Positions 42,368-49,434 of a stretch of 64,000 nt of DNA are shown in pieces. The notes beneath the pieces were generated by a model. It was not told the DNA's origin. It made no database searches and saw only the letters and a program-made list of their open reading frames with translations. The stretch is from NCBI GenBank assembly GCA_049840475.1, contig JASGKX010000003.1, positions 620,001 through 684,000 of the forward strand, written 5' to 3'. The DNA comes from JBGVSA01 sp049840475. GTDB lineage: Bacteria > Pseudomonadota > Gammaproteobacteria > Burkholderiales > Rhodocyclaceae. The number at the start of each line of letters is the position of its first letter. Within the stretch, counting starts at the first letter, position 1. Position numbers and translations under genes: made by a program.

Positions 42368-43012
42368 CTAGCCGGCCTTTCGGAAGGTAAGGTTGATGCG
42401 ACACGCGCCAAGCAGCGGATGATCGCCGTCCTGCACCGGCAGGACGCCATGAAAGCGCAATCTCGACGGCCCACCCCACACCACCACGTCGCCATGGAAC
42501 AACGGCAGGCGCTGCGTGTGTTCGGTACGTGCAAATCCGCCAAACAGAAACACCGCCGGCAAACCCAACGAGACCGACACGATCGGCTGCGAGAGGTCGC
42601 GCTCGTCCTTGTCCTGATGCAGCGATAGCCGCGTGCCCGGCGCGTAACGATTGATGAGACACGAATCCGGCCTGAAGGCTGCGAACCCTACCGCCGCTGC
42701 GGCTTCTTGCGCCAATGCGGAAAACACTTCGGGCATGGCTGGCCAGGGCTCGCCGGTCTCAGGGTTGCGGGCGACGTAGCGGTAGCCGTGACGATCGGAC
42801 ACCCAGCCCAGCGCCCCGCAATGCGTCATGGCCACCGACATCGTCGCGCCGCCGGGTGTGACCATTTGGTAAAACGGCGCGGTGTTTTCGATCTGCCGCA
42901 GAGCGGCGAGCAAGGCATCGCCACGATCCCGCGCGAAGCCCTCGAGCAGCCATGCGCCTTCGGCAAGTTCGCGGGCATGGCGGGCAGCGCGATCGAAGCC
43001 GAAAAGGTCTAT
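42368..43012 (-). CDS. alkB: AlkB, 2-oxoglutarate/Fe(II)-dependent DNA repair dioxygenase (start codon anomalous)
   Basis: The protein aligns end to end with E. coli AlkB: FYQMVTPGGATMSVAMTHCGALGW, PWPAMPEVF, DSCLINRYAPGTRLSLHQDKDE (HxD iron ligands), VSVSLGLPAVFLFGG, LFHGDVVVWGGPSRLRFHGV (second His) and CRINLTFRKAG (2-oxoglutarate Arg). It repairs 1-meA and 3-meC. The conserved N-terminus reads IDLFGFD where MDLF is expected: the codon at 43012-43010 is ATA. No ATG, TTG or CTG is nearby in frame; the next upstream option is GTG at about 43105. The feature is drawn from the ATA. Confidence 0.88.
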   Translation of the reverse strand: MDLFGFDRAARHARELAEGAWLLEGFARDRGDALLAALRQIENTAPFYQMVTPGGATMSVAMTHCGALGWVSDRHGYRYVARNPETGEPWPAMPEVFSALAQEAAAAVGFAAFRPDSCLINRYAPGTRLSLHQDKDERDLSQPIVSVSLGLPAVFLFGGFARTEHTQRLPLFHGDVVVWGGPSRLRFHGVLPVQDGDHPLLGACRINLTFRKAG

Positions 43013-43102
43013 CTGCCCAGTTTTGCCGTGACTCGCGAATCTCCTCCTGCCCGCGCCTGCATTCGCTATGCTACCGATTCCCCGCCCGACCGAAAGACGC
43101 AC

Positions 43103-44062
43103 GTGCAGCACCTCATCGATCTGTTTGACCAGCATGGTCCGTTGCTGGTCTTCCTCAACGTGTTCATCGAGCAGCTTGGTGCACCGATTCCCGCGGTGCC
43201 CACCCTGCTTGTTGCCGGAGCGCTGTCGGCAGACGGGCGCGTGTCGGGACTTGCCGCGTGGGCGTTTGCGGTGGCGGGTTCCAGCACAGCCAACCTTTGC
43301 TGGTACTGGGCGGGGCGTCGCTACGGACAGCGCGTGCTGGCATTGATGTGTCGCGTATCGATCTCGCCGGATGTCTGCATCCGCCGTACCGAGAACATTT
43401 TCGCCCGCTGGGGGCTGGCTTCGCTGCTCGTCGCGCGGTTCGTGCCGGGCCTGTCGGCCATCGCCTCGCCATTGGCAGGCAGCATGGGGTTCCCGGCGGG
43501 CCGCTTTGCGGTGTTCGATGCGCTGGGCACAACGATCTGGGCCGCTTTGTTCATCGGACTGGGACTGCTCCTGCATCGGCAGGTGGACGCTGTGATCGGT
43601 TCGATGTCAGAGATCGGAGGCGTTGCGCTCTTGGTGCTCCTGGCCCTGCTGTCGCTCTACATCAGTTATCGCTGGATTGAACGCCAACGCCTGCTGCGTT
43701 TTGTGCGCACCTATCGCATTGAACCCGAAGAGCTTCGCACCCTGATCGACAAGGGTGCCTCGCCGCTCATCGTGGACGTGCGCGCGGCCTCGTTGCGGGC
43801 CAGTGACCCGCGCCGCATTCCCGGCGCGGTCGAGGCGGAACTCACTGAGATCGCCCGATTGCTCAAGGATGAATCGTCCGATCGGGAGATCATCCTCTAC
43901 TGCGCCTGCCCCAACGAGGCGTCAGCCGCACACGCAGCCCGCATCCTGCGACGGCAAGGTTTCACGCGCGCCCGGCCTTTGCGTGGCGGTCTGGACGGCT
44001 GGATGGCACTGGCACCGTCGGCCGACGCCTATTCGACGACGGTGCGCGCGCATTCGGCGTAG
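43103..44062 (+). CDS. DedA-family membrane protein fused to a C-terminal rhodanese domain
   Basis: 319 residues from GTG 43103. Residues 1-200 are a DedA/VTT domain: QLGAPIPAVPTLLVAGAL, SSTANLCWYWAGRRYG, and the FARWGLASLLVARFVPGLSAIASPLAGSMGF block with the conserved Arg and Pro-Gly. Residues about 215-310 are a rhodanese domain: SPLIVDVRAA, IPGAVEAELTEI, then the loop ILYCACPNEASAAHAARILRRQGF and LRGGLDGW, with a Cys at the active position. DedA proteins support polyprenyl-phosphate/phospholipid flipping; the fusion suggests sulfur or redox sensing at the membrane. It is divergent from alkB. Confidence 0.88.
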   Translation: MQHLIDLFDQHGPLLVFLNVFIEQLGAPIPAVPTLLVAGALSADGRVSGLAAWAFAVAGSSTANLCWYWAGRRYGQRVLALMCRVSISPDVCIRRTENIFARWGLASLLVARFVPGLSAIASPLAGSMGFPAGRFAVFDALGTTIWAALFIGLGLLLHRQVDAVIGSMSEIGGVALLVLLALLSLYISYRWIERQRLLRFVRTYRIEPEELRTLIDKGASPLIVDVRAASLRASDPRRIPGAVEAELTEIARLLKDESSDREIILYCACPNEASAAHAARILRRQGFTRARPLRGGLDGWMALAPSADAYSTTVRAHSA

Positions 44063-44080
44063 ACCGAATGCTCACAAAAA

Positions 44081-44105
44081 ACGGGCCTTGCGGCCCGTTT
44101 TTCTT
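44081..44105. terminator. Bidirectional terminator between dedA-rhodanese and the poly-Ser lipoprotein gene
   Basis: ACGGGCC TTGC GGCCCGT is a perfect 7-bp stem with A6 to its left and TTTTTCTTTT to its right, in the 64-bp gap of converging genes. Confidence 0.9.
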
Positions 44106-44126
44106 TTGAAGGACGACCCGATGCAA

Positions 44127-46322
44127 TTACTGCAGCGGCTTGAACTTCATCGACCACGAGTACGTATGCGTGGAGCCTGCAGGCCACAGCGCCGGCGTGG
44201 TGGTCTTGCACGACATATTGCTCAGTAGCTTGCCAATCGGCGTGGTGGCGTTGGTCACCGTGCCGAACGGCGCGAGCGTACAGCCGTCGTAACCCGTCGT
44301 TTCGTACTGGTACGCATCCCCCGTCGCCCAGTTCACCGACGTACCGTTCTGCACTGCGCCGGTCATGTCCGAGAACGACCCGAAGTCCTGCTGGATGGCA
44401 TTGACGGTGACGTCCGCAGTCGGAGTGAAGGTGTCGGTGCGGGTGATCCAGCCCGACTTGATCACGTAGGTCGTCTTCGACGTCATGCCCGTCCACGGCG
44501 CGGTGCTCCACGTGCCGTTGGTGTTGGTCAGCGAGTCCTGATCGTACGAGATCGTGATCGTGTCGCCTTCCTGCTTCACCTGCAGGTTCTTGTAGTAAAT
44601 GATCGGCATGTACTGCTTGCCGTTCGACAGCGCAATACGCGGGACGAGCAACGGGTACGTCGCGTCTGCCGTGCCGTAGACCAGGTTGTCCGCCGTCGGA
44701 ATCGGGAAATACGGGTTCTGGTTGAAGTACGGGTTCTCGCCGTTGACGAAGTTCAGGTTGATCACGCGCTTGCCGTCGCGGATCGTCACCAACGTGCGGC
44801 TGTACTGGCTGTTGGTGTTGTACTGCGTCACGTGCAGCTTGGGCTGACGCGTGTCGAGCCATTGCTGGAAGTTGGTCACCGGCATCGGTGCCTTGTTCTG
44901 CAGGCCCATGCGGTTCCAGTGCGAGTTCACATACAGGAACTGGTGCAGCAGGCTGAAGTTCTCGCCCAGCGTGCGCTTGGTCGAACGATAGGCGTCGGTG
45001 CCACGGCCCTTCACCCACATGTTCACCGAGTGCGCGTTGACGTCGTACCAGAAGTTCATGTAGCGGTTGGCAACGCGTTCAACGAACGCGTAGGCGATGC
45101 GCTTTTCGGCGTCGCTCAGCACGCCAACACGGGCGGCTGCGGTCAGTACTTCCATGAAGGCGTTGTCGCCGTACGGAGCCAGCGAGCGCCCGTAGTTGAA
45201 GCCCTTACCGTCTGCGTTCAGCTGCGGCATGATGATGTTGACCGAATTGCGCAGGAAGCCCTTCATCTCATCGGTGATGGCTGCTTCATTGCCCATTTCG
45301 AACGTGCGCTGGAACGTCTCGGCGATCAGCAGCACGCTGTAACGGTCGAAGCGACCGTTACCGTCCGTCTCATCCGATACACCCGCCGTGGAATTCGTGC
45401 GGTAGTGGTTGACCAGCTTAGCGAGGATGTCGTCGCGGGCATTGGCCGGCGTGTTGGTCCAGCCCAGGCGCACGCGCAGGCCGGCAATCGCATAGGCCAC
45501 GGCATAGTAGTTCTGCGCGGTGTTCAGGACGTAGTTGTTCACGTCCGAGAACATGTCGTCGAAGGTCAGGCGCTGCTTGAGGATGTCGATCATGTCTGCA
45601 TCGAACACCTCGTCAACCATGCCTTTGTCCTTGAAGTTATTCAGGGCCAGCAGGTAGTAATACTCGCCGAAGGACTTGTTCGTGTAGACCCAGGCGCCCG
45701 AGGTGTTCTTGGCCATCATCTTGCGGGTGATGTCCTTGTACACGGCCAGGTATTCGGCGTAGCGCGGGTCGTTGCGCGTCTTCATGTCGATCAGCACGTA
45801 CGACAGGCCGAGCGCCAGTTTGCCGGGCAGGAACTGGTCGCCGGTGTTCGGATCGAGCACCTTGGCCGGCGAAGTGCCGTCGCCCAGGTTCATGGTCATG
45901 TCGGTGCCGTAGGTCTTGACCTGATCGAACAGGTACATCATGTGCCCCATCATCGTCAGCGGCACATCCACGCCAGTGGGCACGCTCCAGTCGCTGTTGC
46001 CGACCACGATGCCGTTGAGCGAGCGCTTGTCGGCCGGATCGACCGCCAGGGTCAGCCCTTGCGGATCGGTCGGATCGACGGTCGCACTGCTGGAACTGGA
46101 AGAAGCGCTGGAATTCGCGCTGGAGCTGGAAGAACTCGACGTGCTCGAAGAACTTGACGACGAGCTGGACGACCCCTTGCTTGAAGAGATCGACGAAGTC
46201 GATGAACTCGACGAGGCCGTCGAGCCCGAATCATTGTTGTCGTCACCGCCGCAGGCAGTCAGCGCGGTCAGCGTGGTCGCACCGATGATCAGGGCGATAG
46301 GACGAAGTTTCAAAGCCAACAT
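44127..46322 (-). CDS. Large secreted lipoprotein with poly-Ser linker, possible polysaccharide-degrading enzyme
   Basis: 731 residues from ATG 46322 (an upstream in-frame extension lacks a signal at its start). The lipoprotein signal ends LTAC (Cys 24), followed by an acidic patch and a Ser tract over residues about 32-79. The body has an all-helical first half (repeated Trp/Tyr helices, for example SFGEYYYLLALNNFKDKG and a YGRSLAPYGDNAFMEVL segment). The beta-rich second half has VTIRDGKRVINLNFVNGEN, YMPIIYYKNLQVKQEGDTITISYDQDS and a tail of paired strands. An alpha-toroid plus beta-sandwich order and a poly-Ser linker are common in polysaccharide lyases and glycan-binding lipoproteins. I do not recognise a specific family, so the catalytic claim is tentative. 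Confidence 0.6.
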   Translation of the reverse strand: MLALKLRPIALIIGATTLTALTACGGDDNNDSGSTASSSSSTSSISSSKGSSSSSSSSSSTSSSSSSSANSSASSSSSSATVDPTDPQGLTLAVDPADKRSLNGIVVGNSDWSVPTGVDVPLTMMGHMMYLFDQVKTYGTDMTMNLGDGTSPAKVLDPNTGDQFLPGKLALGLSYVLIDMKTRNDPRYAEYLAVYKDITRKMMAKNTSGAWVYTNKSFGEYYYLLALNNFKDKGMVDEVFDADMIDILKQRLTFDDMFSDVNNYVLNTAQNYYAVAYAIAGLRVRLGWTNTPANARDDILAKLVNHYRTNSTAGVSDETDGNGRFDRYSVLLIAETFQRTFEMGNEAAITDEMKGFLRNSVNIIMPQLNADGKGFNYGRSLAPYGDNAFMEVLTAAARVGVLSDAEKRIAYAFVERVANRYMNFWYDVNAHSVNMWVKGRGTDAYRSTKRTLGENFSLLHQFLYVNSHWNRMGLQNKAPMPVTNFQQWLDTRQPKLHVTQYNTNSQYSRTLVTIRDGKRVINLNFVNGENPYFNQNPYFPIPTADNLVYGTADATYPLLVPRIALSNGKQYMPIIYYKNLQVKQEGDTITISYDQDSLTNTNGTWSTAPWTGMTSKTTYVIKSGWITRTDTFTPTADVTVNAIQQDFGSFSDMTGAVQNGTSVNWATGDAYQYETTGYDGCTLAPFGTVTNATTPIGKLLSNMSCKTTTPALWPAGSTHTYSWSMKFKPLQ

Positions 46323-46469
46323 AAGAACCCTTGCCTCCTTCTTCTTGGATGACTGGCGACGCATCCGGCGGCCCTTGTAATGACCGCTTCTCGTCTCTCC
46401 GTACGTCGCCGCTACAGGAATGCCTTTTCCGCATGGCATACGCATGCTTGTATGCAAGCGCGTGCGCAA

Positions 46470-46540
46470 GGTAAACGTTTGCCTCCATGCCTCATATACG
46501 TGTTCACCCTCTGTTGCCGTGCACAAACGTAAGCGTTTTC
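46470..46540. promoter_or_regulatory. Two LacI-family-like palindromes upstream of the poly-Ser lipoprotein gene
   Basis: GGTAAACGTTTGCC (46470-46483) is a near-perfect palindrome with a central CG, the hallmark of LacI/GalR operators. A weaker match, GTAAGCGTTTTC (about 46529-46540), has its centre 58 bp further up. Both precede the gene starting at 46322. No LacI-type gene is in the window. Confidence 0.4.
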
Positions 46541-46768
46541 TTACAGATGTCTGCACGATATATGCACAATCGCGTGATATGACGTCTTGGTAACCGGTAT
46601 CTACCCGACATTGAAGAATTTGCCTCCATGCGTCGGCCCGCATGCGGTGCGCATGAAGCGGACGATGGGCGCCAACGCTAGGCCAATCGCCGGTTGGCCC
46701 TTGAACCGGGGCGTGCGTGCCGACGGTGGATATCGGCAACGCCGCCGACACGGCCTTGCTCGCCGGAC

Positions 46769-46805
46769 GAAAAAAAACCGCCAGAGGCACACGGCCTCCG
46801 GCGGT
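46769..46805 (-). terminator. Rho-independent terminator of upp
   Basis: On the minus strand ACCGCCGGAGGC pairs with GCCTCTGGCGGT (12-bp stem with one mismatch), followed by a run of eight T. It lies 38 bp after the upp stop. Confidence 0.9.
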
Positions 46806-46842
46806 CTTCACTTCATGCTTGCCGGATTTACCGGCCGGCGGA

Positions 46843-47475
46843 TTACTTCGTCCCGAAGATACGGTCGCCCGCGTCACCCAGGCCCGGCACGATATAACCG
46901 TGTTCGTTCAGGCGTTCGTCCACAGCGGCAACCCAGATCGGCACGTCCGGATGCTCGGCCTGCACCGCGGCCAGGCCTTCGGGGGCTGCGAGGATACAAG
47001 CCAGGCGCAGGGACGTGATGCCGGCGCCCTTCAGGTGGGCAAGCGCGGCAGCGGCCGAGTTGCCGGTGGCCAACATCGGATCGAGCACGATCACGAGGCG
47101 ATCCTGGATATCGTCCGGCACCTTGAAGTAATACTCGATGGCCTTGAGCGTTTCCGGATCGCGGTACAGGCCGATGTGACCGATGCGCGCGTTGGGCAGC
47201 AAGTCGATCATGCCGTCGAGCATGCCGGTACCGGCGCGCAGGATCGACACCAGGCACAGCTTCTTGCCGCTGATGACGGGCGCCTGGCATGTCGCCACCG
47301 GCGTCTTGATGGTGATGAGTTCGGTAGGAAGATCGCGCGTGATCTCGTAGGCCATCATCTGGGCGATTTCACGCACCAGCCGGCGAAAGTTATCGGTGGT
47401 GGTGTCTTCGCTGCGCGCCACGGTCAGCTTGTGCTGGACCAGCGGATGGGTGATGACATGCACGTTTTCGTTCAT
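46843..47475 (-). CDS. upp: Uracil phosphoribosyltransferase
   Basis: 210 residues from ATG 47475 (MNENVHVITHPLVQHKLTVAR). It has the family's DNFRRLVREIAQMMAYEITRDL, ILRAGTGMLDGMIDLLPNARIGHIGLYRD, the PRPP-binding loop VIVLDPMLATGNSAAAAL and the C-terminal VAAVDERLNEHGYIVPGLGDAGDR uracil-binding region. It salvages uracil to UMP. Length agrees with E. coli Upp (208). It is last in a minus-strand run and followed by a strong terminator. Confidence 0.98.
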   Translation of the reverse strand: MNENVHVITHPLVQHKLTVARSEDTTTDNFRRLVREIAQMMAYEITRDLPTELITIKTPVATCQAPVISGKKLCLVSILRAGTGMLDGMIDLLPNARIGHIGLYRDPETLKAIEYYFKVPDDIQDRLVIVLDPMLATGNSAAAALAHLKGAGITSLRLACILAAPEGLAAVQAEHPDVPIWVAAVDERLNEHGYIVPGLGDAGDRIFGTK

Positions 47476-47542
47476 CGTTCTTCCTTGTGTACTCGATTGG
47501 GCCGCCGCACGGGATCTCCGGTATGGGCGGCGGTTATTCAAT

Positions 47543-48511
47543 TCAGTCGATCAGGCCACGACCGGCAAGCCACGCCAGCACCTGCCGTGCCGCCGGGGCG
47601 CAACGCGGCGCATCCGCCGCCCTCACCCAGGCCATATCTTCAATCTCGGCGGCCGGCTGCGGCTCGCCTTGCCCGGCTGCCATGTAGCAGCTCATCGTCA
47701 CGCGCATCGGCCGGGCTTGCCCAACGGCGCTGTCTTCTGCAGTCATGACGTGCACCGCGGTCTCGCGCACCAGTTGCACGCCAACCTCTTCACGCACCTC
47801 ACGTTCAAGCGCCTGCCAGTCGCTCTCCCCGGCTTCACGCTTGCCGCCGGGGATAAAGAAATGCTCCTTGCCGCGCGAGCGCACCGTCAGCAGCCGGCGA
47901 TCGCGAATGCTGATCCAGCCCAGCACGTCGAGTGTTTCGGGGCTGGCCGCGCCGTGCCATTTGGCCTGCGGTGCGCGATAGCGGGCAAACGCGTCGAGCA
48001 GTTGGTCGATGCTCTGACCGATCACGAGCATGTCGCGGTACTCGGCACGCAGAAAACGCTGCTCTACAGCATGGTTGACAAATTGCGAAATGGCATCGTA
48101 ATACCCGGCCACGTTGAGGAACGCGCAGGGTTTGCCATGCAGGCCCAATTGCGCCCAGGTCCAGACTTCAAAGATCTCTTCGAGCGTGCCGGCGCCGCCG
48201 GGCAACGCGATGAAGGCGTCCGCCAGCTCAGCCATCTGCGCCTTGCGGGCATGCATCGAATCGACCACGTACAGGCTCGACAAACCGTGGTGCGCGAGCT
48301 CGCGCTGCTGCAGATGGCGCGGGATCACACCGATGACTTCGCCGCCGGCAGCCAGCGCCGCATCGGCGACCACGCCCATCAGGCCGACCTTGCCGCCGCC
48401 ATAGACCACGCTGTGTCCGTCACGGGCAAGACGTGCCGCCACTTCGCGGGCCGAATCTTCGAAGCGCGCATCCGCCCCAAGGCTCGATCCGCAAAAGATG
48501 GCAATACGCAT
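47543..48511 (-). CDS. LOG-family (TIGR00730) domain fused to a C-terminal Nudix hydrolase domain
   Basis: 322 residues. Residues 1-185 are a Lonely-Guy-type nucleoside 5'-monophosphate phosphoribohydrolase: MRIAIFCGSS, VYGGGKVGLMGVVADAAL and the catalytic PGGAGTLEE at 104-112. Residues about 194-322 are a Nudix domain with a complete box, G223 x5 E x7 REVREEVGV. LOG enzymes release the base from nucleotide monophosphates; Nudix enzymes hydrolyse nucleoside diphosphate-X. One chain could clean up damaged or excess nucleotides. It starts 5 bp after galU. An artefactual join of adjacent genes cannot be excluded, but both halves are in the same frame without interruption. Confidence 0.88.
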   Translation of the reverse strand: MRIAIFCGSSLGADARFEDSAREVAARLARDGHSVVYGGGKVGLMGVVADAALAAGGEVIGVIPRHLQQRELAHHGLSSLYVVDSMHARKAQMAELADAFIALPGGAGTLEEIFEVWTWAQLGLHGKPCAFLNVAGYYDAISQFVNHAVEQRFLRAEYRDMLVIGQSIDQLLDAFARYRAPQAKWHGAASPETLDVLGWISIRDRRLLTVRSRGKEHFFIPGGKREAGESDWQALEREVREEVGVQLVRETAVHVMTAEDSAVGQARPMRVTMSCYMAAGQGEPQPAAEIEDMAWVRAADAPRCAPAARQVLAWLAGRGLID

Positions 48512-48516
48512 GCTGC

Positions 48517-49392
48517 TCAGTCCTTGCGCGATGCGAGGTATTGGGCGAAAGCCGCGCCCACGTCGGGATGCTTCAAACCCAGCTCGATGGTGGCCTGCAG
48601 ATAACCGATCTTGGAACCGCAGTCGTAGCGCACGCCATCAAAAACGTAGGACAGGACTTCTTCTTCCTTGAGCAAGGAGGCGATCCCGTCAGTCAGTTGC
48701 AGCTCACCGCCTGCACCCGGCTTAATGTTGCGCAGGTGATGAAAGATGCGCCCGCTCAACACGTAACGGCCGACCACGGCGCGGGTCGACGGTGCTTCTT
48801 CGGGTTTCGGCTTTTCGACGATGCCCGTGATCGGCAGCGTCTTGCCAGAAGGCTCTGTGGTGCTGACGATGCCGTACTGGCGCGTGTTCTCGCGCGGCAC
48901 TTCCATCACGCCCAGCACCGACGAGCCGGTCTGCTCATACAGTTCAGTCATCTGCTGCATGACGGGCTTGAAACCATCGCCATCGAGCAGATCGTCTGCC
49001 AGCAGCACGGCAAAAGGCTCCTCGCCCACCACCGGTGCGGCACACAGCACGGCGTGGCCCAGGCCAAGCGCTTCGGCCTGACGCACGTAGATGCAGTTGA
49101 TGCCCGGCGGAATGGTGTCCTGCACGGCAGCAAGCAGTTCTTTCTTGCCGCGCATTTCGAGTTCGGTCTCCATTTCGTACGCCTTGTCGAAATGGTCCTC
49201 GATCGCACGCTTGGTACGGCCGGTGACGAAGATCATGTCGGTGATGCCCGCCGCAGCGGCTTCTTCCACCGCGTACTGGATGAGAGGCTTGTTGACGATC
49301 GGCAGCATTTCCTTCGGGTTGGCCTTGGTGGCCGGCAGGAATCGAGTCCCCAGCCCCGCCACCGGGAAGACTGCCTTGCGTACCTTCTTCAT
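48517..49392 (-). CDS. galU: UTP-glucose-1-phosphate uridylyltransferase
   Basis: 291 residues: KAVFPVAGLGTRFLPATKANPKEMLPIVNKPLIQYAVEEA (nucleotide-binding N-terminus), GLGHAVLCA, LLADDLLDG and IVEKPKPEEAPS, the standard GalU motifs. It makes UDP-glucose for exopolysaccharide, LPS and osmoadaptation. Size fits the family. It lies 42 bp after ligA and 5 bp before the LOG-Nudix gene. Confidence 0.98.
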   Translation of the reverse strand: MKKVRKAVFPVAGLGTRFLPATKANPKEMLPIVNKPLIQYAVEEAAAAGITDMIFVTGRTKRAIEDHFDKAYEMETELEMRGKKELLAAVQDTIPPGINCIYVRQAEALGLGHAVLCAAPVVGEEPFAVLLADDLLDGDGFKPVMQQMTELYEQTGSSVLGVMEVPRENTRQYGIVSTTEPSGKTLPITGIVEKPKPEEAPSTRAVVGRYVLSGRIFHHLRNIKPGAGGELQLTDGIASLLKEEEVLSYVFDGVRYDCGSKIGYLQATIELGLKHPDVGAAFAQYLASRKD

Positions 49393-49434
49393 GATCTTCG
49401 TTCTCTCCTGTGTCGTTATTCGTGTGGCGCGGCC

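Noticed and set aside
44832..46157. Plus-strand ORF opposite the poly-Ser lipoprotein
   Set aside because: Val/His/Arg-rich antisense frame without a plausible start region; the minus-strand lipoprotein explains the DNA.
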